NCBI GenBank assembly: GCA_002724925.1
Contig: PBQA01000020.1
Span: 124,001 to 188,000 of the forward strand
Direction of reading: 5' to 3'
Origin: Oceanospirillaceae bacterium
GTDB taxonomy: Bacteria; Pseudomonadota; Gammaproteobacteria; Pseudomonadales; Oceanobacteraceae
DNA: 64,000 bases
Below are positions 1 to 8,925 of the stretch, piece by piece. The translations under genes were made by a program, and so were the position numbers. Position 1 is the stretch's first letter, and the number at the start of each line of letters is the position of its first letter. A model generated the notes under the pieces. The model was not told where the DNA came from, ran no database searches, and worked only from the letters and a program-made list of their open reading frames with translations.

Positions 1-3000
1 CGGCGGATATCAACAACGTTGAAATTGCCTGCTCCGATGTCGTCACCTCACCAACCACTTTCAGTATCAGTGGTAACGTCTCCGGTGCTTCAGGTTCTGT
101 GACCTGGGAAATCTCCAAAGACGGCGCTTTCTTTAACGATGGCGGCGCCAACAATGGTGCAGTTACCTTCACCGACGCCATGGCCAGTGGCAGTGTCTGG
201 GCAGTGAGCATCAACAGCGCACCGTCCGGCCAGACCTGCTCAGTCACGAATGGCAGCGGCACTCTGTCGGCAGATATCACCAACGTCTCTATCACCTGTT
301 CAGACATCGTTGTCGGCCCGACTGACTACAGCATCAGCGGTACCGTGTCTGGCGCCTCAGGCAGCGTCGTCTGGGAGCTCTCGAAAGACGGGAATTTTTT
401 CAATGACGGCGGCGCTACCAACGGTGCGGTCACTTTCACCGCCGCGATGGCCAGTGGCAGCAACTGGGCAGTGACAATCAACACCTCGCCTTCAGGCCAG
501 ACCTGTTCTGTCAGTAACGGCTCAGGCACGCTGAATAGCAATGTCACGAACGTTGCCATTACCTGTGAAGATGAAATCGTCACTCCACCACCCACGCCGG
601 GCGACGCCCTTTATGACTTCTCTGGTCTGAATCTGGACCCTGAGCTACCCGCAGGCTTTGCGCCCATTGCCCCGCAGGCATCGCCGATTGATCCATCAAG
701 CAATATTGCGAGTCTTTACGCGCAATTAGCGACTCAGCAGCAGGAAGCCATATTTGCCCCCATCCCCGCTGAGCACACCCGCACAGTGACCAGTGTTGTC
801 ACTGGCAGTTACTACGAAGTGACTGAAGCAACGCCGACTCAGGACTGGCTGCGAATCAGCAACGTCAGTTTCGGTGCAGATGCTACCGCAGACACCAGTG
901 ACGATTACATTACAGCCTACACCGTGTATCCGTTTGGTTACGCCGGCGTGTCTTACAGCTTTGACCACCCGGGCCCTGATGGCGAGTGGTACACCGCAGA
1001 TGATATTGCAGGTTCACGCAATGGCGGCGCAGTGGTTGCCTTCCCTCAGGGGACGGTTCTGGAATTTGAAGGGGCCAGTGAAGGCGCGATCATGAGTATT
1101 CCGTGTCTGGATCCGGGCTCGGACGGCATCGCCTTTACCGAAGACGATTCTCCCGGCTGCCCACTGGGGTATCAGATCATCGTGATTGATGGCGAAGGTA
1201 ACCGTGGTCAGGTAGTTACCTACAAATACAGCGGTGCCGACGGTGTCTGGTTCACCGATGACGATGTCGTCGACAGCTACACCCTGGTCAGCACTGACCT
1301 CAGCATTCCGCAAACGGTCACTGCCGTTTACGACGACGAAGGTTCCGATGGCATCTGGTTCACGGAAGACGATGTGGTCGATACACACATTCAGCAACTG
1401 TTGGGCGACAACTATCAGCCGCTCTACTCTGCCACCTACAACCTTGCGGGCAGTGACAGCAGCTGGTTTACCAGCGACGACAACGTCAGCGGCTATGGTT
1501 ACTACGGTTACAACGACAACGATGAGTTGGTAATCATCGCTAACCACGGTGGTGCGGGCATCGATGGTGAGTGGTTCACTGGCGATGACTGGGCCTCGGC
1601 TATCGTGTCGCTGAAAGACGATAACGGCAATGAAGTCATTGGCGCGACGCTCACCGGCATGGGCCCGGATGGTAAGTGGCTCAGCGGCGACGAAACCCTG
1701 TTCGGCTACAGCTACCGCGTCTACGACGATGAAAGCCGCCTGCTCCAACGCGCCGATATGTCTAACAAAGGCGCCGATAACCTGTGGTTTACCTCAGATG
1801 ACCTGCCCAGCGCGTCATACAACTACTGGTCGCGTGAACTGGATGCCGAAGGCCGTGTATTGCAACAGCTGTACTATGATCCGGCACTCGCGGCACCCGG
1901 AGACCCGGCGTTCAGCGCCAGTCAGATCAACCGTTACACCATGTATGCAGACGACTTCTCGACGAGCGTGAGTGTTTACAGTGATGCCTTCGGCGCAGAT
2001 ATGCTGCCTTTAACGGCTGACGACACCCTGAGTTATCCCTATACAGTTGCAACGGCCACAGGCTACAACCAGTACAATCAGCCGGGTCCGGATGGCGAGT
2101 GGTTTACCGCCGATGATGTCCTCAGTGGCTACGTGAACCAGACCTACGATGGCAGTCGTCTGACCTTTGATGAACGCTACGACGCCAGCGGCACCCTGAT
2201 TTTTTACAGCGAATACACCGAGCTTTCGCCGACCTCGTATCGTATTGAGGAGTATCAGCTCAACGACAGCGGCATCTTTGAGCTCATAGGCTACCGCGAG
2301 ATCGACGAAGACGCTTACGGCAATCCTCTGTGGACCACCTGGTTCAACGCAGCCGGTGAGATCAGCAACGTTGATTACACTGAGCGCAATTCTGATGGCC
2401 TGATCACCCGCCAGGGCTGGGCGTACTCCTCGGGGGCCGACGGTATCTGGAAAACCGAAGATGACTTCACCTATTACAGCATCAGCGAATACAACGCTGC
2501 AGGCGAGCTGACACTGTCTGCGAGCGAATACCAAGGCAGCGATGGCCTGTGGGATTCCGAAGACGATACTTACTACATCAGCGCTATTTACCTACTCGAA
2601 AATGACGCTGACACCTTGGCCATCAATATCGGCTTCAGCCCGGCCTCGTGCGCGGACATTTATGCCGGTAGCGGAGATATCGCTGTTGAAGTACGCGATG
2701 CTAATGGCACCGCACTGGCCGATGCGATCGTCATGCTGAACAACAATGACAGCACCGCTACGACCGATGCCAATGGGTCGGCCTCTTTCACCGGGCTGTC
2801 GGGCGCTCAGGATGTTCACGTCTTCAAAGACGGTTACGGCTACGAGAGCTTCTACTGCGTATCTCCGGGAATGGACGTCACGCTGTATTCACAGGTCGAA
2901 GAGCTGGGTGTTCTGGCGGATCGCTCCAAGCTGTCCTTCTATAACGATATCAGCAACAATTTCGTACTGGTGCTGCTCGACGATAACGGTAAGCCACTGC

Positions 3001-3902
3001 ACGAATACGATCGTTTTGACAGATCTATTACTCAGGCCCGCTATTCCTATGCCGACCTCTATTTTGATCTTACTCCGGGTAGCGAAGTAACCGGCAACCT
3101 GTGGGCATTCAAAGTAGACAACGGCGTGATTACCGGGGCGGAGGACCTGGGCAGTCAGACCTTTACCACCATTGCAGAAAATGAAAACCCATTGGTCACC
3201 GAGCGCGAACAGTTGTCGGTCAACTTTACCGCCACAGATCTGGTAGCCGTTGCGCAACAGGGCGTGACCACCGCACCGGTGCAAGGCTACTTTGACTCGG
3301 TTGCCACGCTGGGCGGCTTCCTGGGTCTGGGTTTCGCCTACGACTATGACACCTTCGGTTATACCGCCAAACTGCCGGGATTGGATATCGACCTTCCTGA
3401 AGTAGCGCTCTCAAATGCCGCCAGCTCAGAAGTGTGGGAGTTATGGCTGCCGGGTAACCTGCTCGACCGCTCTGGTGACCTCCTTATCAACAGTCTGGAA
3501 ACCGGCATAGCCAACCGTCCATTACTTGAAGATCAGACCGACAGCAGCGGCAACCCAGTACTTAGCTGGACACCTGTCAGTGACCGTGTCGAGGGGCATA
3601 CCGACCTCAACACCTTGGTATTGCGGACCGCGATGAACGGCGTCGGTTATCAGACCGCCTGGACAATTCACACTCCGGCGGGCGAGTCTTCCGTGACACT
3701 GCCATCGCTGCCTGCGGGTATGACGGACGTCATGCTGCCAGAGAGTGACTATTCCATGATTCTGGAGGCAAGATCATTCATCGGTATGGATTACGATGAG
3801 ATCGTCGGTACTCTGAACCTGCATGACATCGATGACAGCATCGCTACCGAAGTACTGCGCACCAGCGTAACGGAGTTTGAAGCTCCGCTGCTGATGCGTT
3901 GA
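1..3902 (+). CDS. Large repeat-containing surface/secreted protein, 5' end outside window
   Basis: The reading frame is open from the first bases of the window, so the N-terminus and signal peptide lie upstream. From the left come the tail of one, then two complete roughly 85-residue repeats (about 60-326 and 327-572), each starting SISG.VSGASGSV and ending with PSGQTCSV.NGSGTL plus a second Cys. This resembles a widespread extracellular repeat with one disulphide. Next, from about 972 to 2570, a short motif GxDGxWFTxDD recurs about twelve times, with a 35-36 residue period between 1233 and 1770. The Asp-rich loops suggest calcium binding (inference). At about 2690-2870 there is a carboxypeptidase-regulatory-like beta-sandwich (ADAIVMLNN..TTDANGSASF). 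The last 330 residues are unassigned. Function is probably adhesion or surface structure; the ligand is unknown. Confidence 0.75.
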   Translation, partial: ADINNVEIACSDVVTSPTTFSISGNVSGASGSVTWEISKDGAFFNDGGANNGAVTFTDAMASGSVWAVSINSAPSGQTCSVTNGSGTLSADITNVSITCSDIVVGPTDYSISGTVSGASGSVVWELSKDGNFFNDGGATNGAVTFTAAMASGSNWAVTINTSPSGQTCSVSNGSGTLNSNVTNVAITCEDEIVTPPPTPGDALYDFSGLNLDPELPAGFAPIAPQASPIDPSSNIASLYAQLATQQQEAIFAPIPAEHTRTVTSVVTGSYYEVTEATPTQDWLRISNVSFGADATADTSDDYITAYTVYPFGYAGVSYSFDHPGPDGEWYTADDIAGSRNGGAVVAFPQGTVLEFEGASEGAIMSIPCLDPGSDGIAFTEDDSPGCPLGYQIIVIDGEGNRGQVVTYKYSGADGVWFTDDDVVDSYTLVSTDLSIPQTVTAVYDDEGSDGIWFTEDDVVDTHIQQLLGDNYQPLYSATYNLAGSDSSWFTSDDNVSGYGYYGYNDNDELVIIANHGGAGIDGEWFTGDDWASAIVSLKDDNGNEVIGATLTGMGPDGKWLSGDETLFGYSYRVYDDESRLLQRADMSNKGADNLWFTSDDLPSASYNYWSRELDAEGRVLQQLYYDPALAAPGDPAFSASQINRYTMYADDFSTSVSVYSDAFGADMLPLTADDTLSYPYTVATATGYNQYNQPGPDGEWFTADDVLSGYVNQTYDGSRLTFDERYDASGTLIFYSEYTELSPTSYRIEEYQLNDSGIFELIGYREIDEDAYGNPLWTTWFNAAGEISNVDYTERNSDGLITRQGWAYSSGADGIWKTEDDFTYYSISEYNAAGELTLSASEYQGSDGLWDSEDDTYYISAIYLLENDADTLAINIGFSPASCADIYAGSGDIAVEVRDANGTALADAIVMLNNNDSTATTDANGSASFTGLSGAQDVHVFKDGYGYESFYCVSPGMDVTLYSQVEELGVLADRSKLSFYNDISNNFVLVLLDDNGKPLHEYDRFDRSITQARYSYADLYFDLTPGSEVTGNLWAFKVDNGVITGAEDLGSQTFTTIAENENPLVTEREQLSVNFTATDLVAVAQQGVTTAPVQGYFDSVATLGGFLGLGFAYDYDTFGYTAKLPGLDIDLPEVALSNAASSEVWELWLPGNLLDRSGDLLINSLETGIANRPLLEDQTDSSGNPVLSWTPVSDRVEGHTDLNTLVLRTAMNGVGYQTAWTIHTPAGESSVTLPSLPAGMTDVMLPESDYSMILEARSFIGMDYDEIVGTLNLHDIDDSIATEVLRTSVTEFEAPLLMR

Positions 3903-3940
3903 TGCGAACCAGCTGAATCGGTAAACACAGCAACAAAAAA

Positions 3941-3966
3941 AACGGGGCCAATGGCCCCGTTTTCTG
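3941..3966. terminator. Bidirectional rho-independent terminator
   Basis: A-tract, stem CGGGGCCA/TGGCCCCG, T-tract. It lies between two convergent genes and can serve both. The 26-bp core is the same, apart from one base, as the terminator inside both 182-bp direct repeats further right. Confidence 0.9.
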
Positions 3967-4011
3967 TATCTGATACCTCAACTACCTAAAAACAGTTGAG
4001 GGACGGTATTC

Positions 4012-6129
4012 TCAGGAATACCCGATCGCCAGCGGTATAAAGGCAACGATCATCAGTGCAGTCGCCATCGTCACCAGCGGCAGAAGAATTTTCTCATGGC
4101 GATACCAGAAGTTCTCTCCTATCACTTCTTCTTTCGATAACCGGACTTCTTCTTCGCCAACCACCTGACGTGTTAACAGGTGGTTGAGTGCTACTGGCGG
4201 ACTCAGATAACCAAGTTCAAAGGCCACCAGCGTTACCATCCAGAAGTGTACCGGATCAATACCCGCCTGATAGGCGATGCCTGCGATAGACACACTCACC
4301 AGCACGACCGCGCCGTATGGGTCCATGATCATGCCGATGACGACCAGAATCGATACCAGTACCGCCATCGCCAGCCATACAGAATTGAAGTCGACTGGAA
4401 TGTAGGACATCAACTCAGCGCGCTCGACCACGCCACCGAGGCTCATCGACATGCCCATCAGCATCAGCAGCGCACCGATGTGCACAATCGCTTCAGTAGT
4501 CGACTCGCGCAGCGTTTTTTCCATGCTGTCGCGGCCGTGCTTCAGATCAGCAAACGAATTTGCCAGACGCTCTTCAACATAATCAGCGTTCATATTTTCA
4601 CGCTGAAGAAGGCCTTTTTCCTGAGCAATGCGCTCATAAGCAATAATCGCCAGCAGCAGCACAGGAAGGATGATTGGTGCAGAAAACTCATCGAGATACG
4701 CATCCAATAGCAACGCATAGATGGCCAGGACAACGGCAATAATAATGACGTACGGAATCAACGGACGCAGGGAAGTGAAGAACTGCGACCAGGCATCATT
4801 ACTGAAATTCGCTTTACTCGACTCGCCCTTGCGGGTGAGCAAAGCATAGAGGGCAAACAGAGTCGTCGTCAGCAAGAAGACTTTTACCCCCCAACCAAAC
4901 AGCTGGTCTGTGGTCACTTCTTTGTTGAGCGCCGCAACAATGACCACCAGCAGGCATGGACGCAGTACCACACCCAGCGAACCAGACATGGCAGTCGCTG
5001 CCAGCGCTAACTGTCGACGCGTGCCGGCGCGGCGCAGCTCCAGATAAATCAGACCACCTACCGCAATGACGAAAATACCCGAGCCGCCGGTGTAAGCCGT
5101 AGGCAGTGCCGCGAGTATGACGAGAACGACCGCAAAGATCTCTGGCGCAAGATTGAAAGGCCGGAATATGTTGAACACCTTCTGTGCCATATCGGTTCGC
5201 TTCAGCAGCATACCGATCCACACGTACAGACCGACGTTCAGGAACAGCTGCGACATTTCCATCATCTGATTGAGGTGAATCGCAACACCCGCTGGGTGAC
5301 CGCTGAGAATGAAATAGAGGCCCGTACCGATCGCCATACTCGCATACAGAGGCACCGACAACTGAGCACGGAGGAAGCTGCCCCCGGGCTTGGCATCCTC
5401 CGGAATCACAAAAAACTGATAAATAGAGATAAATATCGGAGCCGCAAAGCCCGCAATCCACATCCAGTGCAGAACGGCGTGCTCTGTCGGCACATCAACG
5501 CCGGCAGAGAAGGCGATATTTTTGAAGTTCCAGACCGAATCAAACAGAACCGCAAACGCAATGCCCTGAGCCACCGCTGCAACGCGGTAGTCCATTACGG
5601 TTTCCATGGGCTTCAGCGCAATATGGTGACGCCGGAACAACGCGGTACCGCCACAAATCAGTACCAGTACCGCCAGCAGAATACGTTCCGTGGACAGACC
5701 AATTTCACCCAGCTGAGAGACCGCCAGTTCAATTGAGCGGAATACCTCAACGCCCGTCGTAATCTGATCCATGTTCTCTGCATAGTTCTGATGTTTCAGC
5801 TGACAACTCGCCTTGGATGCTGTCAGAGACTGGCGAAGTACCTCTGGGTCAGGTGGTGGAGCAGCGAACAGATCAAACTCATCCGCCGGTGGCGCAGCCT
5901 CTATGCGCTTTTGAACCTCAGCATCAATGTCCATCTGCGGGTCGCAGGTAGGCTCAACCGGGTCCTGACGCAGCTGGAAATACCCTTCCCATACCGACTC
6001 ACCCAGTTGCAGAAGCTGACCATGCACCGTATGGCTGGTGTTCAGCAGAATAACGAAAACTAAAATCAGAAAGGCAGGCAGCGCCATCGACCATTCAAGC
6101 GCCGCATTAACATTGCGTTGGTTGTGCAT
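4012..6129 (-). CDS. TRAP transporter permease, DctQ-like N-terminus fused to DctM
   Basis: Integral inner-membrane protein of 705 residues. The C-terminal two thirds (about 290-705) has the many hydrophobic helices and Gly/Pro-rich loops of the DctM large permease (for example PTAYTGGSGIF and GYLSPPVALNHLL). The N-terminal part has one helix (about 12-33), then a hydrophilic segment of about 110 residues rich in Pro/Asp with a few Cys, then several more helices, in the place of a DctQ small subunit. Family knowledge: TRAP permeases take up organic acids or similar solutes with sodium, using a periplasmic DctP binding protein. No dctP is adjacent, so the substrate cannot be guessed. It ends 46 bp from the shared terminator. 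Confidence 0.75.
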   Translation of the reverse strand: MHNQRNVNAALEWSMALPAFLILVFVILLNTSHTVHGQLLQLGESVWEGYFQLRQDPVEPTCDPQMDIDAEVQKRIEAAPPADEFDLFAAPPPDPEVLRQSLTASKASCQLKHQNYAENMDQITTGVEVFRSIELAVSQLGEIGLSTERILLAVLVLICGGTALFRRHHIALKPMETVMDYRVAAVAQGIAFAVLFDSVWNFKNIAFSAGVDVPTEHAVLHWMWIAGFAAPIFISIYQFFVIPEDAKPGGSFLRAQLSVPLYASMAIGTGLYFILSGHPAGVAIHLNQMMEMSQLFLNVGLYVWIGMLLKRTDMAQKVFNIFRPFNLAPEIFAVVLVILAALPTAYTGGSGIFVIAVGGLIYLELRRAGTRRQLALAATAMSGSLGVVLRPCLLVVIVAALNKEVTTDQLFGWGVKVFLLTTTLFALYALLTRKGESSKANFSNDAWSQFFTSLRPLIPYVIIIAVVLAIYALLLDAYLDEFSAPIILPVLLLAIIAYERIAQEKGLLQRENMNADYVEERLANSFADLKHGRDSMEKTLRESTTEAIVHIGALLMLMGMSMSLGGVVERAELMSYIPVDFNSVWLAMAVLVSILVVIGMIMDPYGAVVLVSVSIAGIAYQAGIDPVHFWMVTLVAFELGYLSPPVALNHLLTRQVVGEEEVRLSKEEVIGENFWYRHEKILLPLVTMATALMIVAFIPLAIGYS

Positions 6130-6328
6130 CAGAGATTGCCCCGGAAACGTATTTTTATTTTTTTTTTATGATGGATGCTGAACCCGCTGTACTGGTCAGC
6201 ATTTATACAAACGCCAGTAAGATCTGTTTTTTATAGACACATGTCAAGAAACTTTACCGAACGGCAAGCCGCTGGCGCACAATGCGTAGTGCCAGACCCA
6301 ACACTTATTCACCTGCACACTTCAAAAT
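6130..6328. other. Upstream region of the TRAP permease gene
   Basis: No gene is visible. On the minus strand a TTGACA (complement of 6242-6247) could be a -35 box, but no good -10 is seen at the right spacing. The stretch ends exactly where the left 182-bp repeat begins. Confidence 0.4.
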
Positions 6329-6510
6329 AAACGGGGCCATTGGCCCCGTTTTCTATTGCTTATTAAGCAACTCAAAATAAGCAACTAGCAACTCAGCGGC
6401 TTACCACCACTTATTATTGCTGTAAGTCGCTGGGTCACGCAGCGGCTGGCTTGGACCACGCGCTGGAGCAGTACCGTCGATCAGAGATTGCATATAGTCG
6501 TGTGCCATGT
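6329..6510. repeat. Left copy of 182-bp direct repeat
   Basis: Matches 13278-13459 over 182 bp with one difference (A at 6416, G at 13365). It contains a rho-independent terminator (6329-6354) and the last 36 codons plus stop of the haloperoxidase-like gene that is complete at the right copy. The single difference is synonymous in that gene (AAT versus AAC, Asn). Identity ends abruptly at both edges, as expected for a duplication made by integration or recombination. Confidence 0.93.
6401..6510 (-). pseudogene. Orphan 3' end of haloperoxidase-like gene
   Basis: Encodes the last 36 residues (from MAHDYMQSLIDG to the stop after NNKWW) identical to the C-terminus of the intact gene at 13350-14864. 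Upstream of 6510 the frame runs into unrelated sequence and reaches a TAG after about a dozen codons. No start codon with a ribosome site is present. It is the displaced or duplicated tail left by whatever event placed the cassette here. Confidence 0.9.
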
Positions 6511-6687
6511 GATAGCGCGACCGCGACAGCCACCGAATCTAATAAGAGATACTTTAGATACTGCTCCGCGGAGGCGAATTCGATGTTAACTTTGGGTAGA
6601 TAAGCAACACAAAGATCAACCGGAGCACATGCAGAGCTTATGGCATCGCATCCAGCTTTTCATCACGCTACACTCTAAAATCATTCA

Positions 6688-6750
6688 TTGACATATTATG
6701 TCTAGACGTCTAGCCTGACATAATATGTCCTTGGGCATTTTAAAAAGGAG
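6688..6750 (+). promoter_or_regulatory. Cassette promoter with nested palindromic operator
   Basis: A -35 box TTGACA (6688-6693) and a weak -10 TAGCCT (6711-6716) are 17 bp apart. Three palindromic elements overlay it. GACATATTATGTC (6690-6702) and GACATAATATGTC (6717-6729) are perfect reverse complements of each other, and each is nearly self-palindromic. Between them CTAGACGTCTAG (6702-6713) is a perfect 12-bp palindrome. A repressor bound here would cover both promoter boxes. The ribosome site AAGGAG (6745-6750) sits 5 bp before the first ATG. Confidence 0.75.
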
Positions 6751-6755
6751 AAAAC

Positions 6756-7163
6756 ATGCTTCAAGTGAGAGACTTGGCAATCAAACTGTCTGATGCCAAA
6801 TGGGAAGGCCGTAGTTTTGACTGCCTACCAATGCCAGGAGAGAGCGGCGTTCTTCAGGTCACATTAAGCGACCAGGAGGAGATTCCGATTTACATCACTG
6901 CAACAGATACGCAATTGCTTTGCATTTCATATCTATTCCGCACTGACGAACTCAAGTCAGAAACGGTTAACGAGTTTAACGAGCTCTGTCTGCAACTAAA
7001 CGTATCTATCCCACTTTCCGCTTTTGCGAAAGTTGGTGAACAGTACGTCTTGTTCGGGGCACTATCTTTGCAATCAAGCTTCGACGACATAATGCAGGAA
7101 ATCGTGACACTAGGCGAAAACTCTGCCGAAGCACTTGAAGCGGCTGAACCATACCTGGCCTGA
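6756..7163 (+). CDS. yjfI: YjfI family protein (DUF2170)
   Basis: Cytosolic protein of 135 residues, about the length of E. coli YjfI. The overall pattern, including a segment of the form IPIYITATDTQLLCISYLF and a helical C-terminus ending in an acidic tail, is recognised from the DUF2170 family; no catalytic motif is visible. In E. coli and here it directly precedes a PspA homologue, which suggests that it works with that membrane-stress protein. The biochemical role is unknown. First gene of the operon, behind a strong ribosome site. Confidence 0.75.
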   Translation: MLQVRDLAIKLSDAKWEGRSFDCLPMPGESGVLQVTLSDQEEIPIYITATDTQLLCISYLFRTDELKSETVNEFNELCLQLNVSIPLSAFAKVGEQYVLFGALSLQSSFDDIMQEIVTLGENSAEALEAAEPYLA

Positions 7164-7185
7164 TACCAATCAAAGGAGAGTCTCT

Positions 7186-7869
7186 ATGAGCATTCTGAAG
7201 AAAATCTTTACCGCTGTTCGTGGTGGCGCCCGCGAAGTTGGCGAAGCAATTGTGGACGCCAATGCCATCCGCATACTTGAGCAGGAAATTACAGATGCCC
7301 GAAACAGCTTAGGAAAGGCACGTGAGAATCTGACCGAGGTGATGGCAAAAGAGATGCAGACCAAGCGTGAAATTAGCACTCTATCTCAGAAGATTACAGA
7401 GCACGAAGACTATGCTTCTCAGGCTATGGAGAAAGGAGACGAAGCTCTGGCGATCGAAATTGCTCAGAAGATTGTCGAATTGGAGGGAGAGAAGTCATCC
7501 AAAGAAGCTATCTTGGAGTCGTTTACTCAGCATATTACGACACTGAAGGCCCAAATCAATCAAGCCGAAGGTACCATCGCCGAGAATGATCGTCAGCTAC
7601 TCATGGTGAAAACAACGGAGAGCGTTCAGAAAGCCACTATGTCGGTAACTGATAGCATGTCGTCCAACAACTCCAGCATGAGCAACGCAAGGGAATCCTT
7701 AGAGCGCATTAAAAAACGCCAGCAGGAGCGTTCAGACAAAGCCGCAGCTTCTGCAGTTCTCCAGGCAGAAGCCGGGAATGATCTTGCAGCAAAGATAAAA
7801 GCAGCTGGTCTCAGTGACAGTAGTAGTTCCTCTGCAGAATCTGTACTGGAACGTATTCGCGCGAAGTAA
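7186..7869 (+). CDS. yjfJ: PspA/IM30 family protein (YjfJ-like)
   Basis: Length is 227 residues from the ATG at 7186, chosen because AAAGGAGAG (7172-7180) lies just before it; an upstream in-frame start would overlap yjfI without a ribosome site. It begins MSILKKIFTAVRGG, an amphipathic membrane-binding start, followed by almost continuous coiled coil (ARNSLGKARENL, QKITEHEDYASQAME), as in ESCRT-III-like PspA/Vipp1 proteins. The C-terminal 50 residues are Ser/Ala-rich with a final short helix. Such proteins form rods or rings on stressed membranes. The gene follows yjfI by 22 bp. Confidence 0.88.
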   Translation: MSILKKIFTAVRGGAREVGEAIVDANAIRILEQEITDARNSLGKARENLTEVMAKEMQTKREISTLSQKITEHEDYASQAMEKGDEALAIEIAQKIVELEGEKSSKEAILESFTQHITTLKAQINQAEGTIAENDRQLLMVKTTESVQKATMSVTDSMSSNNSSMSNARESLERIKKRQQERSDKAAASAVLQAEAGNDLAAKIKAAGLSDSSSSSAESVLERIRAK

Positions 7870-7874
7870 ATAAC

Positions 7875-8210
7875 ATGAGTAAAAAATCCAGATGGGACAA
7901 AGAAAAGGCTGCGGTCGCGTCGATACAAGTGGCCTTTGACCTTGGTGTCGAGACACAGATGGCCATCAAACGACAAGCACTGGAAGAGCATATGTCCCCA
8001 TCGGATTTTATCCGCAAAGCCCTTGGTCTTGAGTACCGTATTCGTCCGGTGAGACCAAGGCTTACTCTTTCACTAAACGACCATGACTTCGAAGTTCTCG
8101 CTAGACTTTGGGGAATCGATGAACATGATCGTTTAAGAATAAAAGAAGAGGCCGCTCTGCGGCTGATCAGGTTCGCAAACAAAGAAGAATCTGAATCAGA
8201 TAATGACTAA
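7875..8210 (+). CDS. Small protein with two ribbon-helix-helix-like halves, possible regulator
   Basis: Length is 111 residues. The first half reads SIQVAFDLGVETQMAIKRQALEEH and then MSPSDFIRKALGL (split here to show strand, helix A and helix B of a ribbon-helix-helix fold). The second half has the same layout: RLTLSLNDHDFEVLARLWGI followed by an Arg/Glu-rich helix. I did not recognise a named family. The gene starts 5 bp after the PspA stop with a weak ribosome site. A tandem RHH protein would fit the palindromic operator upstream of the operon, making autoregulation plausible. This is inference from pattern only. Confidence 0.5.
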   Translation: MSKKSRWDKEKAAVASIQVAFDLGVETQMAIKRQALEEHMSPSDFIRKALGLEYRIRPVRPRLTLSLNDHDFEVLARLWGIDEHDRLRIKEEAALRLIRFANKEESESDND

Positions 8211-8275
8211 TCGTTCTCCAGATTTATCGAATAATGATAGAATCCGGCACCTGCAACATAGTTAGGGAACAACCC

Positions 8276-8905
8276 ATGTTGAAAGCGCTCCGCTCCATAT
8301 TTCGCTCTTATAAAGACCAACCATCCCCCAGAACTCTCGAAAGCCCATTAGACCTAAGGCAAGGTGACATGTTTCGCTTTGACGAAGATTACTCGCTACC
8401 TGTTGAGCTTCGAGGAAAAACGTTCAAAGTGGATAAGGTCGCGACATACTTCTACAGTGGCCCCGGGGTCCCTGAATACGCTATCAGAGGAGAAGACGGC
8501 ACCCGTTTGTTTCTCTCTGTTGAAGATTTTGACGGTCAGGAAGAGATCGTAGTTTCGCGCAAACTCAAGCGCAAACAAGTAGAAGACTTTATTGGCTGGA
8601 AAGCAATGAAGGCCCTGACGAGAGACGGCGCCTCTGATACATTTACGGTTAGTAGACCGATTTCTGACTGGACAGCTACGGAATACGAAAATCGAGTATC
8701 CGGTGCCAACGCAACCTACACTGAATGCGATCTTCGCGGCTTAGACAGTCCATCCAGCTGTGAAGCACTAAGCTACTACGAGTTCTACTCTGCTGATGAA
8801 AAACACTCATTCGAAATCGAAGTCTGGGAAGGCAATGAGTACGAAGCCTGTGTTGGAATCGTACGCCCTTTCAGCGATATAGCCGAATACTGGCCCGGAG
8901 CCTAA
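8276..8905 (+). CDS. YjfK-like protein (DUF2491/DUF4178 type)
   Basis: Length is 209 residues from the ATG at 8276, preferred over an ATG at 8234 because AGGGAA lies just upstream of 8276. After a basic N-terminal helix, residues about 28-95 form a beta-rich unit (QGDMFRFDE..., GVPEYAIRGEDGTRLFLSVE) like the small beta-barrel of DUF4178 proteins. The rest contains YYEFYSADEKHSFEIEVWEG. It sits where yjfK lies in the E. coli cluster, after the PspA gene. No catalytic residues are evident. Role unknown; the assignment rests partly on gene position. Confidence 0.55.
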   Translation: MLKALRSIFRSYKDQPSPRTLESPLDLRQGDMFRFDEDYSLPVELRGKTFKVDKVATYFYSGPGVPEYAIRGEDGTRLFLSVEDFDGQEEIVVSRKLKRKQVEDFIGWKAMKALTRDGASDTFTVSRPISDWTATEYENRVSGANATYTECDLRGLDSPSSCEALSYYEFYSADEKHSFEIEVWEGNEYEACVGIVRPFSDIAEYWPGA

Positions 8906-8925
8906 CCAGACACGGAGTAAGTCTG

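Noticed and set aside
1014-2534. Long open frames on the minus strand opposite the first gene
   Set aside because: They are mirror images of a GC-rich repetitive coding sequence; no ribosome sites, no recognisable domains.
4814-5461. 215-residue minus-strand frame overlapping the TRAP permease
   Set aside because: Out-of-frame shadow of the permease with no membrane pattern and no start signal.
6511-6687. Integrase binding sites or a tRNA at the cassette edge
   Set aside because: No tRNA-like cloverleaf was seen, and short palindromes such as CTCCGCGGAG at 6574-6583 are not enough to name an attachment site.
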